DNA from: WTFV01 sp965203525
GTDB taxonomy: Bacteria; Acidobacteriota; Vicinamibacteria; Vicinamibacterales; UBA8438
Length of the DNA: 64,000 nt
Assembly (NCBI GenBank): GCA_965203525.1
Contig: OZ241898.1
Coordinates: 4,340,001 to 4,404,000 of the forward strand
Reading direction: 5' to 3'
The notes beneath the pieces are model-generated. The model was not told the DNA's origin. It made no database searches and saw nothing but the letters and a program-made list of their open reading frames with translations. The position numbers were made by a program, and so were the translations under genes. Shown one piece after another: positions 50,223 to 58,384 of this stretch (the stretch's first letter is position 1; each line of letters begins with the position of its first letter).

Positions 50223-52421
50223 ATGTCCACCGCCGAACCGCCTGTCGCTCCGCGCCGCCCGCACCGTATCGAGAAGCACGGCGACGTCCGCGTCGACGAG
50301 TACTACTGGTTGCGGGAGCGCGACGACCCCGAGGTCCGGGCGTATCTGGAAGCCGAGAACGCCTACCTCCGGGAGGCGCTGGCCGGCACGGCCGACTTCG
50401 AGGAGCGGCTGTTCGCGGAGATCAAGGGGCGGATCCGGCAGACCGACGTGTCGGTCCCGTACCGCGAAGGGGAGTACCGGTACTACCGCCGCTACGAGGA
50501 CGGCCGCGAGTACGAGATTCACTGCCGCCGGCGGCTGGCGGACGAGGGCGGGTCGGGCGCCGCGGCGCACGGCGGGCTCGACCGCGCCCACCGGCCGTCC
50601 GCGTGCGCCACGGACGAGGGCGAGTCGGGCGCCGCGGCGCACGGCGAGCAGGTGATCCTGGACGTCAACCAGGTGGCCGAGGGACATGCGTTCTGCCAGG
50701 TGGCGGCGCGGCCCGTCAGCCCGGACGGGCGGCTGCTGGCCTACGCCGTCGACACCGTCGGGCGCCGGCGGTACGCCGTCCGCGTGCGCGATCTCGCCAC
50801 CGGAGAGGACCTTCCGGACGTCATCCCGGACGTGACCGCCAACCTCGCCTGGGCGGCCGACGGCAAGACGCTCTTCTACGCGCGCCACGATCCGGCCACG
50901 TTGCGTCCGTGCCGGATCCTGCGGCACCGGCTCGGCGACGACCAGGCCGCCGACCGGCTCGTCCACGAGGAGACCGACGCCGAGTTTTCCTGCGGCGTCT
51001 GGCCGAGCCGGTCGAAGCGCTACCTGCTGATCGGGTCGTTCCAGACCCTCACCACCGAGTTCCGGTATCTCGACGCGGCCGATCCCGATGCGCCGCCGGC
51101 GACGTTCCTGCCGCGGGAGCGGGGCCACGAATACGAGCTCGACCACTACCGCGGGCGATTCTACGTGCGGACGAACGCCGGCGCCCCCAACTTCCGGCTG
51201 CTGGAGGCGGACGAGGACCGGCCGGAGCGCGGCGCGTGGCGCGAGCTGCTCCCGCATCGGGACGACGTGCTGATCGAAGGGTTCATGCTCTTCCGCGATC
51301 ATCTGGCCGTGGCGGAGCGGCACGACGGGCTGACGCGAATCCGCGTCCGGCCCTGGCGCGGCGGCGGCGGTGGCGACGGCGATGAGCATCACGTCGCATT
51401 CGACGAGCCGGCGCACGCGGTGGCCATCGACGTGAACCGCGAGCCGGAGACGGCGACGTTGCGGTTCCGCTACAGCTCGCTGAGCACGCCGCCGTCGGTC
51501 TACGACTACGACATGCGGACCCGCGCCCGCACGCTCCGCAAGCGGGAGGAGGTGCTGGGCGGCTTCGATCCGGCGCGCTACGAAACCGAGCGCCTGTTCG
51601 CGACCGCGCCGGACGGCGTGCGCGTCCCGATCTCGCTCGTCCGGCGCAGGAGCGACGCGCCGCCGCCCGACGGCGCGCCGGACGGCGGCGGGCCGCTGCT
51701 CCTCTACGGCTACGGCGCCTACGGCATCAGCATGGAGCCTACCTTCCGGTCGTCCCGGCTGAGCCTGCTCGACCGCGGGTTCACCTTCGCCATCGCCCAC
51801 GTCCGGGGCGGGGAGGAGCTCGGTCGCCGGTGGTACGACGGCGGGAGGCTCCGCAACAAGAAGAACACCTTCACCGACTTCATCGCCTGCGCCGAGCACC
51901 TCGTCGCGGCGGGCCGCACGCGGCCCGGGCGGCTCTTCGCGACGGGCGGCAGCGCCGGCGGCCTGCTGCTGGGGGCGGTCGTCAACCTGCGCCCCGACCT
52001 CTTCCACGGCGTGGTCGCGCAGGTGCCGTTCGTCGACGTCGTGACGACGATGCTCGACGAGTCCATCCCCCTGACCACCGGCGAGTACGACGAATGGGGG
52101 AATCCGAACGAGGCGGGGGACTACACGTACATCCGATCGTATTCGCCCTACGACAACATGGAGCCGGTCACCTGGCCGCACCTGCTCGTGACGACCGGCC
52201 TGCACGACTCGCAGGTGCAGTACTGGGAGCCGGCGAAGTGGGTGGCCCGGCGCCGCGCGCTGCAGCCGGACGACGGCCGGCGGCTGCTGCTGAAGACCGA
52301 CATGGACGCCGGGCACGGCGGCGCGTCGGGGCGCTACCGGCAATACCGCGAGATCGCCTTGCAGTACGCGTTCCTGCTGGATCTGGCGGGTCTGGCCGGC
52401 CGCGAGCCGGCCGCACCGTGA
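50223..52421 (+). CDS. S9A prolyl oligopeptidase / oligopeptidase B
   Basis: A 732-residue serine peptidase. The N-terminal part (HGDVRVDEYYWLRERDDPEV, YYRRYEDGREYEIHCRRR) and a seven-bladed propeller are followed by the catalytic alpha/beta-hydrolase domain: LLLYGYGAYGISMEPTF, HVRGGEELGRRWYDGG, nucleophile FATGGSAGGLLLG near 576, Asp in TGLHDSQVQYWEP near 662 and His in MDAGHGGASGRY near 698. It cleaves short peptides after basic or proline residues; the absence of a signal peptide suggests a cytoplasmic enzyme. About residues 106-141 carry a 24-residue-period duplication that interrupts the N-terminal beta region and is not seen in usual family members. Confidence 0.93.
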   Translation: MSTAEPPVAPRRPHRIEKHGDVRVDEYYWLRERDDPEVRAYLEAENAYLREALAGTADFEERLFAEIKGRIRQTDVSVPYREGEYRYYRRYEDGREYEIHCRRRLADEGGSGAAAHGGLDRAHRPSACATDEGESGAAAHGEQVILDVNQVAEGHAFCQVAARPVSPDGRLLAYAVDTVGRRRYAVRVRDLATGEDLPDVIPDVTANLAWAADGKTLFYARHDPATLRPCRILRHRLGDDQAADRLVHEETDAEFSCGVWPSRSKRYLLIGSFQTLTTEFRYLDAADPDAPPATFLPRERGHEYELDHYRGRFYVRTNAGAPNFRLLEADEDRPERGAWRELLPHRDDVLIEGFMLFRDHLAVAERHDGLTRIRVRPWRGGGGGDGDEHHVAFDEPAHAVAIDVNREPETATLRFRYSSLSTPPSVYDYDMRTRARTLRKREEVLGGFDPARYETERLFATAPDGVRVPISLVRRRSDAPPPDGAPDGGGPLLLYGYGAYGISMEPTFRSSRLSLLDRGFTFAIAHVRGGEELGRRWYDGGRLRNKKNTFTDFIACAEHLVAAGRTRPGRLFATGGSAGGLLLGAVVNLRPDLFHGVVAQVPFVDVVTTMLDESIPLTTGEYDEWGNPNEAGDYTYIRSYSPYDNMEPVTWPHLLVTTGLHDSQVQYWEPAKWVARRRALQPDDGRRLLLKTDMDAGHGGASGRYRQYREIALQYAFLLDLAGLAGREPAAP
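50540..50646 (+). repeat. In-frame paired repeat inside the peptidase gene, 72-bp offset
   Basis: A 35-bp unit (GGACGAGGGCGGGTCGGGCG first) occurs at 50540-50574 and 50612-50646 with one change, separated by 37 bp. Both copies encode DEG(G/E)SGAAAHG. The frame is kept. Confidence 0.92.
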
Positions 52422-52425
52422 CGTG

Positions 52426-52431
52426 TATGCT
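52426..52431 (+). promoter_or_regulatory. -10 box TATGCT of a likely leaderless gene
   Basis: TATGCT ends 6 nt before the ATG at 52438 and only 4 nt after the peptidase stop codon. Confidence 0.5.
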
Positions 52432-52437
52432 GGACGG

Positions 52438-53448
52438 ATGGAAACACACGGGAACGGGCGGATTCCGGCGGCGGCATGTTGCGCGGCGGCGATCCTGGGA
52501 ATGCTCGCCGGGCCGGCGCGCGCGGACGGACAGACCGCGGCCGGCGGCGAACCGGCCGGCGCCGCGGCGGTTTCCTCGGCGGCGTCGAACGCCGGGATCG
52601 AAATGACGCGGGTCGCGGTGGGCGACTTCACGTTCGACGTGCGGGTCGCGGGCCCGGAGGACGGCGAGGTGGTGATCCTGCTGCACGGGTTCCCGCAGAC
52701 CTCCTACGAGTGGCGCCACCAGATCCGGGCGCTCGCCGCGGCCGGGTTCCGGGCCGTGGCGCCGGATCAGCGCGGCTACTCGCCGGGCGCCCGCCCGCCG
52801 GACGTCGCCGACTACGCGCTGCCGCTCCTCGTGCAGGACGTCGTCGGCCTGGCCGAAGCCGTCGGCGCCGGACGGTTCCACGTCGCGGGCCACGACTGGG
52901 GGGCGGCGGTGGCGTGGGGCGTCGCGGTGGCCGCGGCCGAACGCGTCATCACCGTCAACCCGGTGTCGGTCCCCCACCCGGATGCGTTCGCGCGGGTCCT
53001 GAACGACCCGACGTCGTGCCAGGTCGAAGCGTCGTCCTACTTCGACGTGTTCGTCCAGCCGAACTCGGAAGACGCCTTCCTGGCGAACGATCAGGCCCTT
53101 CTGCGCGGCATCTTCGCCGGCATCGACGGCGAGGCGGTGGACGAGTACGTGCGGGTCCTCGGGTCGAAGCCGGCCCTCGGCGCCGCGCTGAACTGGTACC
53201 GCGCGAACATCGGCGACCGCACGCTGCGGGGACCCGCCCTCGGACCCGTCGAGGTCCCGACCATGTTCACCTGGAGCGACGGCGACACCGCGCTCTGCAT
53301 CGACGGGGCGCTGCTCACCGGGGAGTACGTCGCCGGCCCGTACCGCTTCGAGGTCCTGGAGGGCGTGAGCCACTGGATTCCCGATCTGGCGGCCGAGGCG
53401 ATGTCGTCGCTGCTCGTCGAGCACGTGACGGAACATTCGGAGCGCTGA
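52438..53448 (+). CDS. Epoxide-hydrolase-like alpha/beta hydrolase, secreted
   Basis: A 336-residue enzyme with an N-terminal signal (AAACCAAAILGMLAGPARAD). The catalytic fold starts at about residue 55: oxyanion motif LLHGFPQTSYEW near 81, nucleophile Asp in HVAGHDWGAAVAWG near 152, acid Asp in TWSDGDTALCIDG near 280 and His in GVSHWIPDL near 311. An Asp nucleophile in the GHDWG context fits epoxide hydrolases and haloalkane dehalogenase relatives; a soluble epoxide hydrolase type is most likely. The GTG at 52423 is rejected because it lies before the -10 box. Confidence 0.86.
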   Translation: METHGNGRIPAAACCAAAILGMLAGPARADGQTAAGGEPAGAAAVSSAASNAGIEMTRVAVGDFTFDVRVAGPEDGEVVILLHGFPQTSYEWRHQIRALAAAGFRAVAPDQRGYSPGARPPDVADYALPLLVQDVVGLAEAVGAGRFHVAGHDWGAAVAWGVAVAAAERVITVNPVSVPHPDAFARVLNDPTSCQVEASSYFDVFVQPNSEDAFLANDQALLRGIFAGIDGEAVDEYVRVLGSKPALGAALNWYRANIGDRTLRGPALGPVEVPTMFTWSDGDTALCIDGALLTGEYVAGPYRFEVLEGVSHWIPDLAAEAMSSLLVEHVTEHSER

Positions 53449-53488
53449 AGCAGGCCGGGCAGCCCGGCTCGACCGTCGAGCGGACCCT

Positions 53489-53570
53489 GATCGGGCGGAC
53501 GAGCTTCCCGGCCGGCGGCGTGCGGATGCCGATCGGGCGGACGAGCTTCCCGGTCGGCGGCGTGCGGATG
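53489..53570. repeat. 40-bp direct repeat, 42-bp period
   Basis: GATCGGGCGGACGAGCTTCC then CGGCCGGCGGCGTGCGGATG at 53489-53528 recurs with one change at 53531-53570. Further small repeats (ATCGTGTTCCCG) lie at 53635-53660. No gene is visible in 53449-53749. Confidence 0.85.
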
Positions 53571-53653
53571 CTGGAACGCGGCCCGGCCGCGGCGGACGCG
53601 CGGTCGGTCGGCCGATGCGCCGCCTTGCCATGGATCGTGTTCCCGTGGATCGT

Positions 53654-53673
53654 GTTCCCGCGATCGCGGGAAC
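53654..53673. promoter_or_regulatory. Perfect 20-bp palindrome upstream of the ATPase gene
   Basis: GTTCCCGCGATCGCGGGAAC is fully self-complementary and sits 19 bp before a TATGAT box (53693-53698), overlapping the expected -35 position. It could be an operator or an intergenic palindromic element related to the repeat at 35635. Confidence 0.7.
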
Positions 53674-53692
53674 GCAAAGTAGTGGAACATGA

Positions 53693-53698
53693 TATGAT
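53693..53698 (+). promoter_or_regulatory. -10 box TATGAT
   Basis: TATGAT 51 nt before the ATG at 53750, in a locally AT-rich patch (53677-53707). Confidence 0.5.
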
Positions 53699-53749
53699 GT
53701 AGCATCAACCGGTGTTCCGTTGACCGGATCATTCGGCGTGTTCAGAGGC

Positions 53750-54892
53750 ATGCCTGACGCACTCGGCCTGTTTCCGCTCGGCGTCGCCACCGGGCCCGCG
53801 CACTGCAACCGCGCGGCGGCGCGCGCCGAGCTCGCCGGAAACGTCCGCACCGGGGCGCATACCTGGCTCTGGGGGCGGCGCCGCATGGGCAAGACCAGCC
53901 TCGTCGAGCAGGTGCTTCTGGACGTTGCCCGGGCCGGCGTGGTCGCCGCCACGCTCGATCTGCTCGTCGTGCACGACGAGCACGACCTGGAGCTGCGGCT
54001 CCGGGCCGCGGTCGAGCGCCTCGGCGCCCGGATCGTGCCGCGGGGCCGGAAGTCGAGCAGCAAGCTCGCCGAAGCCTTCCGCGCGTTCCGGCCCGAGTTC
54101 TCGTTCGGCGCGCCGGGTCTGAAAGTCAAGCTGTCGGCGCCGGGTCAGCCGGAGCGCGGGATCGCCGAGATGCTGCTCGGGCTCGACCGCGCGGCCGGGA
54201 TGTACCGGCGGCGGCTCGTGATCGTGATCGACGAATTCCAGCAGCTCGACCAGCTCGCCTCCGGAACGGCGCCGCACGGTCCGGAAGGCGCGATCCGGCA
54301 TGCGGTCGAGCGCTCCGCGCACGTGACGTACGTGTTCTCGGGCAGCCGGAAGCACCTGCTGGCGTCGATGTTCGAGGACGAGGATCGGCCGCTGTACCGC
54401 CTGTGCCGCAAGATGACCCTCGGCCGCATCGCCGCGGCCGACTACCGGACGTTCATCCGGAGCGCGGGCGCGCGTCGCTGGCGCCGGCCGGCCGCGGACG
54501 GCGTCAGCGACGAGATCCTTGCGGTCACGGCCCGGCATCCCTACTACGTCAATGCGCTCTGCGCCCGGTTGTGGGGAGCGGACCAGCCGCCCGCGGTCGA
54601 GTCGGTGCGGGCGGCCTGGGCGCGGATCGTCGCCGAGGACAAGCACGTCGTCGCCGGCCGGCTCGTCCGTCTCGCGCCGAGCCAGCGCGCGATGCTGAAG
54701 GCGATCGCGCAATCGGACGGCGGGGTCGAGCACCCGGCGTCGGCCCGGTTCCTGTCGTCCCTCCGGTTGCCCACCTCCACCGGGAACCGGGCGAAGGAAG
54801 TGCTGGAGCAGGACGATCTGATCCGGCAGGAGGACGACGGGCGCTGGACCCTGGTGGACCCGGTCATGTCCTCGTATCTCCGGACGCTGTAG
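53750..54892 (+). CDS. AAA/STAND-type ATPase (archaeal ATPase-like)
   Basis: A 380-residue P-loop ATPase. Walker A is LWGRRRMGKTSLVEQV near residues 41-56, Walker B LVIVIDEFQQLDQLA near 158, and a sensor-like VFSGSRKHLLASMFEDED follows. The C-terminal winged-helix-like part (LAPSQRAMLKAIAQSDGGVE, KEVLEQDDLIRQEDDGRWTL) is typical of the ATPase_2 family found in archaea and some bacteria. Its role is unknown; related proteins act in signalling or defence. ATG 53750 follows AGAGG closely; a TTG at 53720 is an alternative start. It stands alone between repeats and the propeller gene. Confidence 0.78.
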   Translation: MPDALGLFPLGVATGPAHCNRAAARAELAGNVRTGAHTWLWGRRRMGKTSLVEQVLLDVARAGVVAATLDLLVVHDEHDLELRLRAAVERLGARIVPRGRKSSSKLAEAFRAFRPEFSFGAPGLKVKLSAPGQPERGIAEMLLGLDRAAGMYRRRLVIVIDEFQQLDQLASGTAPHGPEGAIRHAVERSAHVTYVFSGSRKHLLASMFEDEDRPLYRLCRKMTLGRIAAADYRTFIRSAGARRWRRPAADGVSDEILAVTARHPYYVNALCARLWGADQPPAVESVRAAWARIVAEDKHVVAGRLVRLAPSQRAMLKAIAQSDGGVEHPASARFLSSLRLPTSTGNRAKEVLEQDDLIRQEDDGRWTLVDPVMSSYLRTL

Positions 54893-54957
54893 CGGCGCCC
54901 GATTCGCGGACGCGGCCGCCGCCGCGGTAGACTCGGAGCTTGGAACGGGAGGAGATG

Positions 54958-56259
54958 ATGCGCAGGCAACCGCTCGTCAACAGTCTGGCCGCGGCGGTGC
55001 TGCTGGCCGCGACCGGGGCCGCCGGCGTCGCCGAGGCGGAGAACTGGCCGGCATGGCGCGGGCCGACCGGCGACGGCGTCAGCACCGAGACGAACCTGCC
55101 GGTCGAATGGGACACCGAACGGAACGTCGCGTGGCGGCTGCCCATGCCGGCCTGGTCGGGGTCGACGCCCATCGTCTGGGGCGGCCGGATCTTCCTGAAC
55201 GTCGCGGTCGACGACGACCACCTGGAGCTCTGGTGCCTCGACCGGGACACCGGCCGGCCGCTCTGGAAGCGGCGCCTGGGCGGCGGGAACCGCCGGCTCC
55301 GGAAGCAGAACATGTCGTCGCCGTCGCCGGTGACCGACGGGGAGCGCGTCTGGGTGATGACCGGCACCGGCATCCTCAAGGCGTTCGACTTCGACGGCGC
55401 CGAGCTCTGGATGCGGGACGTTCCGGCCTCCCACGGCCCCTTCGGGCTGAACTGGGGCTACGCCTCGTCGCCCCTGCTGCACGGCGGGGCGCTCTACGTG
55501 CAGGTGCTGCACGGGATGCGGACCGACGATCCCTCCTACGTGCTGCGGATCGACGCGCGCACCGGCGAGACGGTCTGGCGGGTCGAGCGGCCGTCGCTGG
55601 CGGTGCGGGAATCCCCGGACGCGTACACGACGCCGGCGCTGCTGGAGTACGACGGGACGACGGAGATCGTCGTCACCGGCGGGGACGCGGTGACCGGACA
55701 CGATCCGGAGACCGGCCGCGAGCTGTGGCGGGCCGACGGATTGAACCCGACGCGGCAGCGCGACTACCGCATCGTGGCGTCGCCGCTGGTGCGGGACGGG
55801 ATGATCTACGCGCCGACGCGGGTCCGGCCGCTGCTGGCGCTGCGGCCCGGCGGACGGGGCGACGTGCTCGACACGCACGTCGTCTGGTCGACCGACGACG
55901 GTCCCGACGTGCCGACGCCGGTGACCGACGGCGAGTACTTCTACGTCGTCAACGACCGCGGCATCGTCTTCGTGACGGATGCGAAGACCGGCGAACCGGT
56001 CTACGGGCCCGAGCGCATCCGCCGGGGCACCTACAGCGCGTCGCCGGTGCTGGCCGACGGGAAGATCTACGTCACCAACGAGGCCGGCCTGACCACCGTT
56101 CTGCGCGCCGGGCCGGAGTTCGAGGTGCTGGCGGAGAACGACCTGGACGACTACTGCCTCAGCTCGCCCGCCGTTTCCGAGGGGCAGTTGTTCATCCGCA
56201 CGACCGGCCACCTCCACGCCATCGGGGAGCGCCGCGCGGCGGCGGCCGCGGGCGGCTGA
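54958..56259 (+). CDS. Secreted PQQ-like beta-propeller protein
   Basis: A 433-residue protein with signal peptide (NSLAAAVLLAATGAAGVAEA). It opens ENWPAWRGPTGDGVSTETNL, the same W-P-x-F/W-R-GP-x-x-D-G-x-x-x-E entry seen in the propeller at 29932. Repeated blades follow: WCLDRDTGRPLWKRRLGG, YVLRIDARTGETVWRVERPS, VTGHDPETGRELWRADG. This is an acidobacterial outer-membrane-assembly/quinoprotein-like family; catalytic PQQ residues cannot be assigned. GGGAGG at 54947-54952 supports ATG 54958 over the adjacent ATG at 54955. Confidence 0.82.
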   Translation: MRRQPLVNSLAAAVLLAATGAAGVAEAENWPAWRGPTGDGVSTETNLPVEWDTERNVAWRLPMPAWSGSTPIVWGGRIFLNVAVDDDHLELWCLDRDTGRPLWKRRLGGGNRRLRKQNMSSPSPVTDGERVWVMTGTGILKAFDFDGAELWMRDVPASHGPFGLNWGYASSPLLHGGALYVQVLHGMRTDDPSYVLRIDARTGETVWRVERPSLAVRESPDAYTTPALLEYDGTTEIVVTGGDAVTGHDPETGRELWRADGLNPTRQRDYRIVASPLVRDGMIYAPTRVRPLLALRPGGRGDVLDTHVVWSTDDGPDVPTPVTDGEYFYVVNDRGIVFVTDAKTGEPVYGPERIRRGTYSASPVLADGKIYVTNEAGLTTVLRAGPEFEVLAENDLDDYCLSSPAVSEGQLFIRTTGHLHAIGERRAAAAAGG

Positions 56260-56325
56260 CGGCGTCGGCGGACCGGCGATACGATAGGCGGGGAACCAGC
56301 GGCACGCACGTCAGGAGGTGCGATC

Positions 56326-57387
56326 ATGCAGGCGGCCAGGATCTTGGGGACGGCCAGAATCGCGGTGGCGGCGGCAATTGCCGGATTGTGCGGCGCAGGC
56401 GCCGTCGAGACCTTCCAGCACGCGCGCGCGGCGGACGAGATGGCCGGGGCGGCCCGGGCGCTGCTCGCGTCGCTCTCCGACGCGCAGGCGGCGCAGGCGA
56501 CCTTCGCGTTCGATTCGGAGGAACGCTCGCGGCACCACTTCATCCCGCCCGAGGTGTTCGAGCGGCGCGGCATGGCGTACGGCGACATGAACGCCGAGCA
56601 GAAGGTGCGCGCCCTGGACCTGCTCCGCTCCGGCCTGAGCCGGACCGGGTATCTGACGGCGCAGCAGATCATGGAGGTCGAGGGGATCCTGGGGGTTCTG
56701 GTGGAAGGCGAGGGGCGCCGGTTCGCGCGCGACCAGGACGCCTACTGGGTCTCGGTGTTCGGGGCGCCGGGGGCCGGGGGCACGTGGGGGTGGCGCTGGG
56801 AAGGCCATCACCTGTCCCTGCACTTCACCGTCGTCGACGGCGAGCCCACCGTGAGCACGCCCACCTTCCTGGGTGCGAATCCGGCGACGGTGCCGTCCGG
56901 GCCGCGCCGGGGCCTGCGGGCGATGAAGGCGCAGGAGGACACGGCGCGCGCCCTGCTCGCGTCGCTGGACGAGAATCAGCGGGCCCGCGCGATCTTCGAC
57001 GACGTCGCGCCCACCAACGTGGTGACGGGCGCCGACCTGGTGGTCGACCCGCTCGACCCGATCGGCATTCCGGGCTCCGCTCTGTCGCCCGCGCAGCAGG
57101 AGCTGCTGCAGGCGGTGATCGAGTCGTACGTCGGCCTCATGGCCGACGACGTCGCCGCGTTGCGCCGGGCGGCGGTCCGGGCCGGCGGGATCGACGACAC
57201 CTGGTTCGCCTGGGCCGGGCCGACCGAACGGGGCGAGGTGGCGTACTACCGGGTCCAGGGCTCCGAGTTCCTCATCGAGTTCGACAACACCCAGGAGGAC
57301 CCGAACCACATCCACGCGGCGTTCCGGGACTTCGACGGCGACCTCGGCCGGGACCTGCTGCGGGAGCACGTGGCGCGGGCGCACTGA
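56326..57387 (+). CDS. DUF3500 family secreted protein
   Basis: A 353-residue protein with signal region ARIAVAAAIAGLCGAGAVET. The DUF3500 pattern is present: LLASLSDAQAAQATFAFDSE near residue 47, then RHHFIPPEVFERRGMAYGDM, YWVSVFGAPGAGGTWGWRWE, GHHLSLHFTVVDGEPTVSTP and EFDNTQEDPNHIHAAFRDFD near the end. His-rich conserved blocks suggest metal binding, but the family is uncharacterised. AGGAGGT lies 8 nt before the ATG, the strongest ribosome site in the window. Confidence 0.85.
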   Translation: MQAARILGTARIAVAAAIAGLCGAGAVETFQHARAADEMAGAARALLASLSDAQAAQATFAFDSEERSRHHFIPPEVFERRGMAYGDMNAEQKVRALDLLRSGLSRTGYLTAQQIMEVEGILGVLVEGEGRRFARDQDAYWVSVFGAPGAGGTWGWRWEGHHLSLHFTVVDGEPTVSTPTFLGANPATVPSGPRRGLRAMKAQEDTARALLASLDENQRARAIFDDVAPTNVVTGADLVVDPLDPIGIPGSALSPAQQELLQAVIESYVGLMADDVAALRRAAVRAGGIDDTWFAWAGPTERGEVAYYRVQGSEFLIEFDNTQEDPNHIHAAFRDFDGDLGRDLLREHVARAH

Positions 57388-57455
57388 ACGGCCCGGGCGC
57401 CGGCGCGGGCGGGCGGAAGCCGTTCGCCCCGCGCCTTCCCGGCTTGCCGCGCGAC

Positions 57456-57470
57456 TGAGTCGCAATCTCA
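57456..57470. promoter_or_regulatory. Putative iron-regulatory operator upstream of bfr
   Basis: TGAGTCGCAATCTCA, an imperfect inverted repeat (TGAG/T-CGCAA-TCTCA), 79 nt before bfr. Fourteen of 15 bases match the site at 58267-58281. Fur- or Irr/RirA-type regulators could bind here; the identity is not established. Confidence 0.55.
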
Positions 57471-57549
57471 CCTCTCCCGTCCTGCGCGTAGTAGCGTGGC
57501 AGGAGTGCGGAGCATCCGCACGGCCCCGCGGACGAGGAGGACGAGGACC

Positions 57550-58029
57550 ATGAAAGGGCAATCCGAGATCATCGCCGGACTCAACGGCGCGCTCACCATC
57601 GAGCTCACCGCGATCAACCAGTACTTCTGCCAGTCGAAGATGTGCGCCGACTGGGGCTTCCTCAACCTGGCGCGGAAGCACCACGAGGAGTCGATCGGCG
57701 AGATGAAGCACGCCGAGAAGCTGATCGAGCGCATCCTGTTCCTGGAGGGGACTCCGGAGATCGCGCGCTACGACGTCATCCGGGTCGGCACGGACGTGAA
57801 GGAGCAGTTCGAGAACGACCTTGCGCTCGAGATGAAGGGCGTCGCCCACTACAACTCCCTCGTCGAGTCGAGCATGCGGCTCGGCGACAACGGGACGCGC
57901 GAGCTCGTGGCGCCGATCCTGACCGAGTCGGAGGAGCACGTCGACTGGCTGGAGACGCAGCTCCACCGCATCGGGAAGGTGGGGATCGAGAACTACCTGT
58001 CGGAGCAGATGGGCGGGCACGACCGCTGA
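57550..58029 (+). CDS. bfr: Bacterioferritin
   Basis: A 159-residue bacterioferritin of normal length. Ferroxidase and heme features are visible: LNGALTIELTAINQYFCQSK (Glu18 region), HHEESIGEMKHAEKLIERIL (E51, M53-type heme ligand, H55 region), DLALEMKGVAHYNSLVESS (Glu94 region) and ILTESEEHVDWLETQLHRIG (E127/H130 region). It stores iron as ferric mineral in a 24-mer with heme at the dimer interface. GAGGAGGACGAGGA precedes the ATG at 57550; a longer reading from 57496 is not supported. It overlaps the convergent bfd-like gene by 37 bp. Confidence 0.95.
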   Translation: MKGQSEIIAGLNGALTIELTAINQYFCQSKMCADWGFLNLARKHHEESIGEMKHAEKLIERILFLEGTPEIARYDVIRVGTDVKEQFENDLALEMKGVAHYNSLVESSMRLGDNGTRELVAPILTESEEHVDWLETQLHRIGKVGIENYLSEQMGGHDR

Positions 58030-58241
58030 CCGCCGGCGTCCAGGTACTGCTGGAGCAGGTCGTGGCAGGCCGTGCAGCCGTCGCCGGCGCCGAGGGTGCG
58101 CCGCAGGTCGCGGAGTGAGCGGATCGGCGTGCCGGACAGGGTGTTCAGCAACTGCCGCTCCGTGATCCGCAGGCACGCGCACACGAACCCGTCCGGTTCG
58201 CGGACCGCGCGCCGAGGCGCCGGGAGCGTGGCCGACAGCAC
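57993..58241 (-). CDS. bfd: Bacterioferritin-associated ferredoxin (Bfd-like)
   Basis: An 82-residue protein with a [2Fe-2S] BFD domain: VCACLRITERQLLNTL (C-x-C) and RRTLGAGDGCTACHDLLQQY (C-x2-C) with standard spacing for Bfd. It reduces iron in bacterioferritin to release it. The C-terminus carries two additional Cys. It is encoded opposite bfr with a 37-bp 3' overlap, an unusual layout since bfd usually lies next to bfr on the same strand. Its start faces the palindrome at 58267-58281. Confidence 0.85.
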   Translation of the reverse strand: MLSATLPAPRRAVREPDGFVCACLRITERQLLNTLSGTPIRSLRDLRRTLGAGDGCTACHDLLQQYLDAGGQRSCPPICSDR

Positions 58242-58266
58242 GGCCGGATCCTAGCTCGTTTGCAAC

Positions 58267-58281
58267 TGAGACGCAATCTCA
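58267..58281. promoter_or_regulatory. Putative iron-regulatory operator between bfd and the receptor gene
   Basis: TGAGACGCAATCTCA, an inverted repeat with perfect 5-bp arms, placed between the divergent bfd-like gene and the TonB-dependent receptor gene. It matches the site before bfr. Confidence 0.6.
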
Positions 58282-58384
58282 AAGGATCCGTCCGCATTCG
58301 CTGCTACACTCGATTCGTTTCGACCGCACGGCAACCCGACTTCCCTGCAGCCCCTTGCAGACCGCAACCCGGAGGACGACACCG

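Noticed and set aside
52423..52437. GTG start for the epoxide-hydrolase-like gene
   Set aside because: It lies upstream of the -10 box and would leave the promoter inside the coding region; ATG 52438 begins the signal peptide.
50166..52631. An 821-codon minus-strand frame opposite the S9 peptidase
   Set aside because: The plus-strand peptidase carries the catalytic triad; the antisense frame is a shadow.
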